A DNA stretch of 64,000 nt from Verrucomicrobiota bacterium (GTDB lineage: Bacteria; Verrucomicrobiota; Verrucomicrobiia; Limisphaerales; SIBE01): contig JAIPJX010000006.1 of the NCBI GenBank assembly GCA_021733945.1, positions 1 to 64,000 on the forward strand. The letters run 5' to 3'. A program made the translations under genes and the position numbers. Shown piece after piece: positions 28,159 to 37,101 of this stretch. Positions within the stretch are counted from its first letter, which is position 1. Every line of letters begins with the position of its first letter. The notes under the pieces were generated by a model, which saw nothing but the letters and a program-made list of their open reading frames with translations, did no database searches and had not been told where the DNA came from.

Positions 28159-30408
28159 ATGAAAAAACTAATTCTGCTTTTGCTTGTTGGAACGATAGTG
28201 CTTGACGATCAATCGTCCCTGCTTCCCATCTCTTCAGTATCTGCCGCTCCGGTGAATCCGCGAATCTCCTCCTGGCTGACGGCACCCTCCGGGCAATACG
28301 CGCGGCTGTACCGCACGTATGCGGACGAACAGGCGGACACTGCCGTATCCGTCTGGAGCAATACAAACTATGCCCAGGAGCAACCCGCCTATGCGGGGGT
28401 GCAGAAGGTCAGTCACTCGGGCAACTTCGTGTATTTGCGCACCACCGGACTGGCCCTGGGCCACGTCATGGGCCCGTGGTATAACAACACCGGAGCCGGG
28501 GGCGCGCTTGAGGTGTTCGGCAACTGGCCCGAGGCGATTTACGGCGATTATCGGTTTCCTCTGCAACCCACGATTCCCTCCGTACGAACCCCGTTTCCCG
28601 GAGGTGCCATCGGTTTGATGGTCGACGGGACCGTGATCTTTTCCTCCAGCGATGCGTATTCCTGGGACAACAACGAGGATGGAACGGGCAACGGAAAAGA
28701 CACGCTGCCCGGCCCGCAAGCGGGCGGCTTCGGGGACGGCATCTGGAACCACGACGCCTACATCACCGAGAGCAACACCTTCGACAAGTCAAACTCACAC
28801 GCCGCCGGAAACCAGCTTCACTACCACGCCGCTCCGATGAAGCTCCGATTCCTCCTGGGCGACTCGGTTCAGGCCGTGCGGCAGGCCAACGGCGAGTTTC
28901 TTTATTCCGACAATTTCAACGGCACCCATTCGCCCATCCTCGGTTGGATGAACGACGGATACCCGCTTTACGGACCTTACGGTTTCAGCAATCCCGATGA
29001 TCCCACCAGCCCCGTTCGTCGCATGATCTCGGGCTTCATCGTGCGCGACGGCAGCAACGGCACCTACGACATTCCGTCCAGCGGACGCGTCCGACTTCCC
29101 GCCTGGATGGTCCGTTCGACCGGCCGCGGGCCGGACCTCACGGTGAATCAGAAGGGCCCCACCCATGCCGCGGTTCCGGTTCCCTATTTCATGGAGGACT
29201 ACGATTTCAAGGGGGACCTCCAGGGTTTCTCCCCTTACGACGGCACGGGAATCTTTGACGAGAACCGGCACTACGACATGAATGAATTCAACGTGCGATT
29301 CTGCAGGACTCCGGAGTTCCCGGACGGGACCTGGGCCTACTTCACCTGCATCGATGGCAGCGGGAATCCCACCTTCCCTTACAACGTCGGCCGCGATTAT
29401 TTTGGCGATCCGGCTCAGGGAGGCATCGTGAGGAACATCACCGAAGACCTGACCACCGATTTCGAAGGGGGACCGAATCTGCCGGTGATTCTCGAATCTC
29501 CCAGCGTCAACGGGGACACGGTCACCCTCACCTGGAACGGAGCGGAGGGCGGTTCGTACACCGTCGAATCGGCGGACGATCCTTCGGCCACCAGCTGGAC
29601 CGAGGTCGTCAGCGGGGTGATCACCACTTCGAACCAGGGCTCGGCAACCGATGCTTCCAGGGTGGGCGCACGGTTCTACCGGGTGACCCGAACCGCTCTC
29701 GCGGCTTATGACGCAGTGGGAAGCGCCAGTGGCGCCGGCGAGGGCGGCGGCCAGGGAGGAGGAGGCGGCGGTGGAGCGGGGGGAATCACGATCGGCCAGG
29801 TCACTCCAAACAGCGCCGACCCGGGGAGCACGGTCTCTGTCAGCATCACCCTTTCCGGTGCCATGCTTCCACCGGCCAACGTTGCTCCGACTGCCGTCTC
29901 CATCGGCTCGATTGCCGCCACGTCCATCACCTACGACGGTTCCGTGGTGACTGCCGTGTTCACCCTGCCGGAGGGCACCACCGGGGCTCAGGATCTGAGC
30001 GTTACCCTTCCTCCGCCGCCAAACTTACAGGACGCCGTGGTGATCACCTCGGCCGGAGCGTTCACCATCACCGGCACCCAGGGCGGAACCGGCGGGGGCG
30101 GGGGGGCCGGCATCAGCAGCGTTTCACCCCAGACCGGGACGCGCGGAACTTCGGTGACCCTTTCGATCGAACTGGATCCCGCGGCAACTCCTGCGGTGCC
30201 TCCGGCGAACGCGCCACTGCCTGCGGTGACGGTGGGAGCGATCAACGCCACCCAGGTCGCGCGCAACAACAATACGATCACCGCAACCCTGGTGATTCCG
30301 CCCAACGCGCCCATCGGCACGAAGGAGATTGTCGTGACCTTCGAACCCGCACCCGGGAAGGAGTCCGGTCCCAGCTACAAACTGGCCGGGGTTTTTCGGG
30401 TTGACTGA
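28159..30408 (+). CDS. Secreted YHYH-domain protein with Gly-rich linkers and IPT-like repeats
   Basis: Signal peptide MKKLILLLLVG; 'GNQLHYHAAPMKLRFLLGDSVQAV...GWMNDGYPLYGPYGF'; two GGGGGG linkers followed by related repeats. Confidence 0.8.
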   Translation: MKKLILLLLVGTIVLDDQSSLLPISSVSAAPVNPRISSWLTAPSGQYARLYRTYADEQADTAVSVWSNTNYAQEQPAYAGVQKVSHSGNFVYLRTTGLALGHVMGPWYNNTGAGGALEVFGNWPEAIYGDYRFPLQPTIPSVRTPFPGGAIGLMVDGTVIFSSSDAYSWDNNEDGTGNGKDTLPGPQAGGFGDGIWNHDAYITESNTFDKSNSHAAGNQLHYHAAPMKLRFLLGDSVQAVRQANGEFLYSDNFNGTHSPILGWMNDGYPLYGPYGFSNPDDPTSPVRRMISGFIVRDGSNGTYDIPSSGRVRLPAWMVRSTGRGPDLTVNQKGPTHAAVPVPYFMEDYDFKGDLQGFSPYDGTGIFDENRHYDMNEFNVRFCRTPEFPDGTWAYFTCIDGSGNPTFPYNVGRDYFGDPAQGGIVRNITEDLTTDFEGGPNLPVILESPSVNGDTVTLTWNGAEGGSYTVESADDPSATSWTEVVSGVITTSNQGSATDASRVGARFYRVTRTALAAYDAVGSASGAGEGGGQGGGGGGGAGGITIGQVTPNSADPGSTVSVSITLSGAMLPPANVAPTAVSIGSIAATSITYDGSVVTAVFTLPEGTTGAQDLSVTLPPPPNLQDAVVITSAGAFTITGTQGGTGGGGGAGISSVSPQTGTRGTSVTLSIELDPAATPAVPPANAPLPAVTVGAINATQVARNNNTITATLVIPPNAPIGTKEIVVTFEPAPGKESGPSYKLAGVFRVD

Positions 30409-30462
30409 ACTCACCCGTCGGACCCGCCCCGATCCGCGGGGCCGCCGCGGCGATACGAACCG

Positions 30463-32235
30463 ATGCGAATGAAGGCACCCTCCCGACTCCCGGCCCTGCT
30501 TGCGCTGCTGCTGGGGTGCGGGACGGTGCCCGCGGGAGAGTTGTCGTTCGTTTTCGAAACACGCCTGAACGACCGCCCATTGATTCTGGACGAATCAATG
30601 GGCACGAATGCGATCGGGCAGGTGGTTTCAGTCAGTCGCCTCGACTGGCTGCTTTCCGAAATCCAACTGCATTCGGAGGAGAACGGCTGGCTGGCAGCAA
30701 GCCGGGATTCGTTTTTTATCAGTGAAGGCAGGGGGCGAAACCGGTTCTCGATGACTGATGCTCCCGCCGGGCGATTCGACCGTCTTTCATTTCGCATCGG
30801 GTTGAATCCGGAAACCAACGCAGCCAATCCAGCAAGCCACGGTCCGGCGCATCCGCTCAACCCGGTTCTGAACGGATTGCACTGGAGCTGGCAGAACGGC
30901 TACGTATTCCTGGCGCTCGAAGGCAAATGGACGGACCCGGAAACATCGCGGTCCGGCGGGTACTCCTATCACCTGGGCAACGATCACATGCGGATGATCG
31001 TCGACCTGCCTCTCGAGTTGACACTGCCCACCGATCGACCCGTCAAACTCCGGCTCGATCTCGACACCGTGCTCGGCGGCCCGGCACCGATTGCCTTTGG
31101 CACGGACACCGCCTCGACCCACGGACGCAGGGGGGATCCGCTGGCAGACAAACTGCAGACCAACGCCGTGGCCGCCTTCAGCGTCGAATGGATCAACCGC
31201 ACCCCGGTCGAGCCAGACAGCAAACCGGCCGCATCCATCGTTCTGATCAACCCCCAGGCAACCCCATACCGGTTCACTTTCGGACGACAGTTTCCGCCAC
31301 CCCGCTTGCCCAGGGACAATCCACTGACTCGGGAAGGAGTGGCCCTGGGGCGGGAGTTGTTCCAAGAACCGCTGCTGTCGCTCACGGAAAACCAGTCGTG
31401 CGCCTCGTGCCATCAGCCCGCCGCGGGCTTCGTGGATCCGGGCAGGGCCTTCAGTCTCGGCGCTGAAGGATCGGCTGGAACGAGAAACACAATGCCGCTC
31501 TTCAACCTGGCCTGGAAGGAACGATTCTTCTGGGATGGCCGCGCCGCAACGCTCAGGGAACAGGTGCTGATGCCGATCCAGAATCCGATCGAAATGCACG
31601 AGACCCTGCCGCGTGCCGTGGCCAAACTTGAGTCGGCCGGTTATTCACCCCGGTTCAATGCGGCTTTCGATTCACCGGAAATCAACCCGGATCGGGTCGC
31701 CCGCGCGCTGGAGCAATTCGTGCTCACCATCATCAGTCAGGATTCCAGGTTTGATCGCGCCATGCGCGGCAAGGCGACACTGACCGAATTGGAGAAGAAG
31801 GGATTCCTGTTGTTCAACACCGAGTACGATCCACGGCGTGGACTTTACGGTGCCGATTGTTTTCACTGCCATGGAGGTCCGCTCTTCAGCAACAACGGGT
31901 TTGCCGACAATGGGCTCGACCAAACCTACCGGGACAGAGGGCTTGGCGGACATACCGGCCGCAAACAGGACGAGGGTCGTTTCGCAGTACCTTCCCTGAG
32001 GAATGTCGAACTCACCGCTCCGTACATGCACGACGGCCGCTTTCGCACCCTGGAAGAGGCGGTGGCCCACTACGGCGGAGGAGTGCGTCCGTCGCCATCG
32101 CTGGATCCAAACCTGGCGAAACATCCGGTCGGCGGAGTGCCCCTGCCACCGGCGCAGCAGCAGGCCCTGGTGGCATTTCTGAAAACGCTGACTGACGACC
32201 AGTTTCGCCCGGACACTGCAGACGGGCGCTTCTGA
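30463..32235 (+). CDS. MbnP-like copper-protein domain fused to MauG/MbnH-like di-heme peroxidase
   Basis: N-term 'LSFVFETRLNDRPLILDE...HWSWQNGYVFLALEGKW'; C-term 'NPLTREGVALGRELFQEPLLSLTENQSCASCHQPAAGFVDPGRAFSLG' and 'CFHCHGGPLFSNNGF'; CxxCH at 31399-31413 and 31858-31872. Confidence 0.85.
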   Translation: MRMKAPSRLPALLALLLGCGTVPAGELSFVFETRLNDRPLILDESMGTNAIGQVVSVSRLDWLLSEIQLHSEENGWLAASRDSFFISEGRGRNRFSMTDAPAGRFDRLSFRIGLNPETNAANPASHGPAHPLNPVLNGLHWSWQNGYVFLALEGKWTDPETSRSGGYSYHLGNDHMRMIVDLPLELTLPTDRPVKLRLDLDTVLGGPAPIAFGTDTASTHGRRGDPLADKLQTNAVAAFSVEWINRTPVEPDSKPAASIVLINPQATPYRFTFGRQFPPPRLPRDNPLTREGVALGRELFQEPLLSLTENQSCASCHQPAAGFVDPGRAFSLGAEGSAGTRNTMPLFNLAWKERFFWDGRAATLREQVLMPIQNPIEMHETLPRAVAKLESAGYSPRFNAAFDSPEINPDRVARALEQFVLTIISQDSRFDRAMRGKATLTELEKKGFLLFNTEYDPRRGLYGADCFHCHGGPLFSNNGFADNGLDQTYRDRGLGGHTGRKQDEGRFAVPSLRNVELTAPYMHDGRFRTLEEAVAHYGGGVRPSPSLDPNLAKHPVGGVPLPPAQQQALVAFLKTLTDDQFRPDTADGRF

Positions 32236-32640
32236 TCAATCCCAGCTCCAGAGTCGTGGGCCCATCCCACTGAAGTTTCGAGCGGATGTTTACCCCCCGA
32301 CAGGGGTGGGGGATGCGGAATCACCTCCATGTTCGCCCCAGAACGTATGGGGAGGACCCTGTTGTTTTTCGTTGGGAGCGTGCAAAGCGTCGACGCCGCT
32401 TTGGTCCTGCCCGAAGGGACAAACCCACTCACTCCCAATCAGGATCCCATTCCGTTCAAAGGCAAGCCATGAGGAACCTCGAAATCCTCAACGAGGACAT
32501 CTCCGCCCCTTAAACGAATGGCAGTGCGCTTCGCCCTGCCTCCTGGGAGCGGGGGAAGGTGGCGCGAACCGTCCCGGTGAGCGTTTCCAGGATTTGGACC
32601 TTGCAGGGGGGGCGGCTCAGCGGGACGCTTCGCCCTACCG

Positions 32641-32754
32641 CCATTAGTTTAAGCTATTCGGAGGGTAGGGCGAATCCGTCCCGGTGAGCCGACAAGCGGT
32701 TGAGCGGCTCAGCGAGGACGCTTCGCCCTACCATTTCAGTTCTTAAACTAATGG
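32641..32754. mobile_element. MITE-like element with perfect 13-bp TIRs CCATTAGTTTAAG / CTTAAACTAATGG
   Basis: TIRs at 32641-32653 and 32742-32754; second copy in opposite orientation at 53783-53906. Confidence 0.7.
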
Positions 32755-33078
32755 CAGTGCGCTTCGCCCTACCGCCATTCGTTTAAGAGGATTTGGAATG
32801 CGGGGGTGGTCCATTTGGAACGGATGCCTGCCTCGCGGCGGGAGCAGTGGATACCAAATCGGGATCGCCTCATTTTTTCATCGGAACATAAGGGAAAGAC
32901 CGGGTTGTTTAGGTATCGGCAAAGCGGCGTCGGTCGCAGCGCGAAAGACTCCACCCTCCACAGGGCGATGGGATTGATTTTTGCAGTTCGGATGGATTCC
33001 AAGGTTCAGACAAACCCGGGGCACCGCACCGAACAGTGGGGCTCGACGGCGCGGGATTGAAAGGATATTGAAGAGGCG

Positions 33079-34758
33079 ATGACTCACTTTAAGAAACGCT
33101 CTCTGGTTCGTTCATTCCCAGGTCTTCTCGCCTGGATCTGCACCATCGCGGCCGTGGTCCACCCGCTGCTCGCTCAAAACGATGACAAGATCCTGCGCGT
33201 ATTCATTTTCGCCGGGCAATCCAACATGGTGGGATCGGACTCAAAGGTGAAGGACATCGAGCGCTTCCCGCCGTTTGCCGGTTTGGACAAACCGCAGCCG
33301 GACGTCAGGTTCTCGTACAGCATCGGCCGTGAGAACAAGACGCAATCGGATGGCTGGGTCGATCTGCAGCCCGTCAACAACGTGGTCGGTCCGGAGCTGA
33401 GTTTCGCGCGCAGGATCACTCGGAACATCCGGGCACCCATTGCCATCATCAAGTGCGCCGCCGGCGGCACGCACCTCGGCGGGGATTGGAATCCGGATGA
33501 ACCCCGGGGATTCAAGATGTATCCGCTGGCCCTGGAGTGGGTCCGCTCCGCCCTGAAAGACCTGGATCGGCGGAAGATCCCCTACCGGATCGAGGGATTT
33601 ATGTGGCACCAGGGCGAAAACGACATGTTCGAGAAGGACTACATGCCGAACTACGGAAAGAACCTCGCGAACTTCCTGGCGAGTTGGCGGCGTGATCTCG
33701 GCACACCCGACCTGCGGTTCTACATCGGCGAATTGTGCACCAAGACGATCTGGGGCATGGACCTGCGTCCGCGCATGTACGCGATCAGCCTGGGCCAAAA
33801 GCAGGTCACCGAAGCCGATCCGCTGGCGGACTACATCCCGACCTCGCACGTGGGGGTGGAGATCGGCGGCGGGGTCGGTCTGCACTACCACTACGGAACC
33901 CTCGGGCAGCTGGAGCACGGCGAAAACTACGCGGACGCCTACCTCCGGAACATCGGCAAGGAGAAAAAGACGGCTCGCCCACTTCCCGACTGGCCGTATG
34001 CCGCGAAAAGCAAAGTCAGACTCTTCGTGCTGGCGGGGCATCGGAACATGGAGGGGGAGCGCGCGTTCATCCAGGAACTCGCCGCGTTGCCGGGGAAATC
34101 GAAGTTTTCCGAGGACAATCCCCGCATCGCTTACAAGTACAGCATCGGCGGAGGATACAAGGTGTCCGATGGCTGGGAACCGCTTGGCCCCGCCGGGTTC
34201 TACGATACCTTCGGCCCGGAACTTAGTTTCGGAGCGCGTCTGTCCACGCAACTGAGCGAGAACATCGCGATCGCCAAGTTTACACACAGCGGCACTCAGA
34301 TCATCGACTGGACCCCCGAGGGAAGTATGGCGAAGTCACGCAACATCTTCCCCAATTTCATGGCATTTATTCGGGATTCGATACGGGAACTCACCGAAAA
34401 GGGCCACGAGGTCGAGTTGGCAGGAGTTTTTTATCATCTCGGCGAGAACGACATGTCGTTCCATCCCTTTCGGGAGAGGGCGGCCAGCCAGCTCGCCTCT
34501 CTTGTAACGGGGAGCCGCAGAGATCTGGCACTGCCCGGGCTGCGTTGGTTTGTCAGCCAGCAACCGCCCACGGACGACCCGCAGGTGAACGACATCGACG
34601 TGACAGCCGCCATCGAGAAACTCGCCGCAACGGACGATGACCTGATTCACATCAAGGCCTTCAATCTTCCCAGTCAGGAGGAGAAGCTCGTGATCACGAC
34701 ACCGGGAATCGTTGCGCTGGGCGAGGTAATCGCTGCAGGCTACCTCGAACATCAGTAA
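33079..34758 (+). CDS. Secreted tandem SASA/sialate O-acetylesterase-like (carbohydrate esterase) protein
   Basis: Domain 1 'VFIFAGQSNMVGSD...FMWHQGENDM'; domain 2 'LFVLAGHRNMEGER...VFYHLGENDM'. Confidence 0.85.
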   Translation: MTHFKKRSLVRSFPGLLAWICTIAAVVHPLLAQNDDKILRVFIFAGQSNMVGSDSKVKDIERFPPFAGLDKPQPDVRFSYSIGRENKTQSDGWVDLQPVNNVVGPELSFARRITRNIRAPIAIIKCAAGGTHLGGDWNPDEPRGFKMYPLALEWVRSALKDLDRRKIPYRIEGFMWHQGENDMFEKDYMPNYGKNLANFLASWRRDLGTPDLRFYIGELCTKTIWGMDLRPRMYAISLGQKQVTEADPLADYIPTSHVGVEIGGGVGLHYHYGTLGQLEHGENYADAYLRNIGKEKKTARPLPDWPYAAKSKVRLFVLAGHRNMEGERAFIQELAALPGKSKFSEDNPRIAYKYSIGGGYKVSDGWEPLGPAGFYDTFGPELSFGARLSTQLSENIAIAKFTHSGTQIIDWTPEGSMAKSRNIFPNFMAFIRDSIRELTEKGHEVELAGVFYHLGENDMSFHPFRERAASQLASLVTGSRRDLALPGLRWFVSQQPPTDDPQVNDIDVTAAIEKLAATDDDLIHIKAFNLPSQEEKLVITTPGIVALGEVIAAGYLEHQ

Positions 34759-34977
34759 GAGAGGCGCCTTCGGATTTCCTGGAGGGTGTTCAAGAAGTGA
34801 GACTTCTTACGTCGGCTCCCCTTTTTTACACACGCTCTGAGAACGAGTCCCAGGAACTTTGGAGCGCCGTCGCCGGCCATGGAAGTTCACGCTCGCATTG
34901 AAAGGACCCCTCGCCCGTTGGCGGCCCGGTAAAAAACGGCTCGCCTGCGCAGGGCGCATCGGGAAAGCTGCTCCATC

Positions 34978-36354
34978 ATGCGAACTGTATTTAGCGGGAT
35001 CCGCGCCTGCGCCTGCCTGATGGCTGTTGGGTTTGGTTTGAGCCTGGCAGGTGGAATCAATGCGAGCGCCTGGGCGCAAGGCCCGGAGGTGCCCGAGTTG
35101 ACTCTGGTGGGCGATTGGAAGATTCAAGTCAGCTTATCCGGCCCCTCGCCAGGGAAACCACGCATCGTGATCGTGGACGTGCCGCCCGCTCAAGTCCTGG
35201 AAGTCGCGGGGGAACGCCATGAATCGCTGCCGATGTTTAATCCCCGCGCCGGAGGTTGGGCCCGGGGCGCGGCATTGCGTGGCGTCCGGGCGCAGGAGTG
35301 CACCACGCGCTTTCTCGTGGACCCTGAAAGTGTTGTCCTCCGCACCGGTACCGCCCCGGACGCGCCCCTGTGGCAGCGGGACGTGGACTACGCCATTGAT
35401 TTGGAATGGGGAACGTTTGGGCGTCTGGACGAAAGCAAACTCAAACCGGACCAGCCCGTTTTCGCCTTTTACAAGCACGGCCTCCTGCGCCTCGATTCCA
35501 TTGTCCTGCTTCCCGACGGAAACATCCGCCTGCGTCAGGGAGAAGCGCGTTCCTCAGGGCCGCAGCTGCCGAGCCTGCAGGATGGGGAACGTCGTCTGGC
35601 CAATGTGTGGCTGCCCGGGCGCATGACCAAACTGGAGCCGCAAAACTTGTTCCCAATTTCCGAATCGGTTTATCCCGAACCGGACATTGCCAATCCAACC
35701 GTTGCCGAACGATTGATCCCGCGCGCCTGGGCCAAGCTGCGGGAGGGCCGTCCCATCCGCATTTTGGCCTGGGGCGACAGCGTCACCGTGGGGAGTTATC
35801 TTCCCGATCCGGGCCATGACCGGTGGCAGGAACAATTCGTGATCCGATTGCGTCAAAAGTTCCCGCAAGCCAGGATTGAATTGATCACCGAGGCCTGGGG
35901 TGGGCGCAGCACCGCGAGCTACCTCAGCGAACCGCCCGGAAGCGAACATCATTATCAGGAAAAAGTGCTCGCGACTCGGCCTGATCTGATCGTGTCCGAA
36001 TTCGTGAATGACGCCGGACTGAATCCAGAGCAGGTGGAGGAACGTTACGGGAAACTGCTCCGGGATTTTCAGGCTATCGGAGCGGAGTGGATCATTCTCA
36101 CACCCCATTATGTGCGCCCGGACTGGATGGGACTCACACGGGAACGGGACATCGACGACGATCCGCGTCCCTATGTGAAGGGGCTGCGCGAGTTTGCACT
36201 GAAACATCAGGTCGCCCTGGCCGACGCCTCCCTGCGCTACGGAAGATTGTGGCGCCAGGGCATTCCCTACAGCGCGCTCATGCTCAATTCCATCAATCAT
36301 CCCGACGCCCGTGGATTGCGCATTTTCGCGGATAGTCTGATGGCGTTGTTTTAA
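34978..36354 (+). CDS. Secreted SGNH/GDSL hydrolase
   Basis: 'IRILAWGDSVTVGSYLPD', 'EAWGGRSTASYL', 'EFVNDAGL', 'NSINHPDARG'. Confidence 0.87.
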   Translation: MRTVFSGIRACACLMAVGFGLSLAGGINASAWAQGPEVPELTLVGDWKIQVSLSGPSPGKPRIVIVDVPPAQVLEVAGERHESLPMFNPRAGGWARGAALRGVRAQECTTRFLVDPESVVLRTGTAPDAPLWQRDVDYAIDLEWGTFGRLDESKLKPDQPVFAFYKHGLLRLDSIVLLPDGNIRLRQGEARSSGPQLPSLQDGERRLANVWLPGRMTKLEPQNLFPISESVYPEPDIANPTVAERLIPRAWAKLREGRPIRILAWGDSVTVGSYLPDPGHDRWQEQFVIRLRQKFPQARIELITEAWGGRSTASYLSEPPGSEHHYQEKVLATRPDLIVSEFVNDAGLNPEQVEERYGKLLRDFQAIGAEWIILTPHYVRPDWMGLTRERDIDDDPRPYVKGLREFALKHQVALADASLRYGRLWRQGIPYSALMLNSINHPDARGLRIFADSLMALF

Positions 36355-36428
36355 AGGAGGCGGAGCCTGATATGCTGGAGGCCGTTCCTCCCGGTGAATA
36401 TCGGTCCGCCCCCTGTTTTATCGTCGCC

Positions 36429-36938
36429 TCACTGATCGCCGGGTTGTCCGCGATCCGGCCGCCGGCCGGATTGAGGATCACGCGGCGAGGGTTTTACACC
36501 CCATTCTCTCCCACTGCCCTCGGGACGGTACTTGTCCATCACTGCGTCAAGTTTCTCAGGGGAAACACCAAGCGCCTCAATGAGGATTCGGTGATTCGCC
36601 TCTCGCTGTGCTTCCGTCGGTCGTTCCCCTCGGGGAGCTGGGCGCACCTTCCTGAATGCCTCGCGGAATTGCTCCGGCGTCACTCCCAGGTCTCTTGCGA
36701 TCAATTCGACCGGACGGCGCGGATCATCGGTCAACAGTTCCGGAGAGCCCGGACGCCTGAGGGTCGGTTGCCGTTCCCCCGGACCGGACTGACGCCTGGG
36801 AGCACGTTCCTTCCCGCGATCGCAGGACCCGGCAGGTCGCGGTCCCTGCGGAGGCTGGTCGATTTCCTGCGCCGCACAGGCGGCAACGATCAAGGTGGAT
36901 GAAAGAAGGGCTCGAATTGTGAGTTGGTTTATTTTCAT
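36429..36938 (-). CDS. Small secreted protein with duplicated helical motif
   Basis: Signal peptide; 'ARDLGVTPEQFREAFRKVRP' and 'IEALGVSPEKLDAVMDKYRP'. Confidence 0.65.
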   Translation of the reverse strand: MKINQLTIRALLSSTLIVAACAAQEIDQPPQGPRPAGSCDRGKERAPRRQSGPGERQPTLRRPGSPELLTDDPRRPVELIARDLGVTPEQFREAFRKVRPAPRGERPTEAQREANHRILIEALGVSPEKLDAVMDKYRPEGSGREWGVKPSPRDPQSGRRPDRGQPGDQ

Positions 36939-37101
36939 GCACGAACCCTAGCAGTCGGCGCATTAAGAGAAGGTTAAGAGTGAGTGGGTTTACCTCTTCG
37001 GGCACGACCAAAGCGCCGACGCCGCTTTCCGGATACCCTGCAAAAAACGAAGCGCTCCCGATTCCACCTCCCCTGCCGTGGAGTGCCCGGTTGCGGGGAT
37101 T

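Noticed and set aside
33241-34287. 348 aa minus-strand ORF
   Set aside because: Antisense to the tandem esterase; no domain signature.
36372-36902. 176 aa + strand ORF
   Set aside because: Overlaps the minus-strand ORF 36429-36938, which has a signal peptide and an internal duplicated motif and is more convincing.
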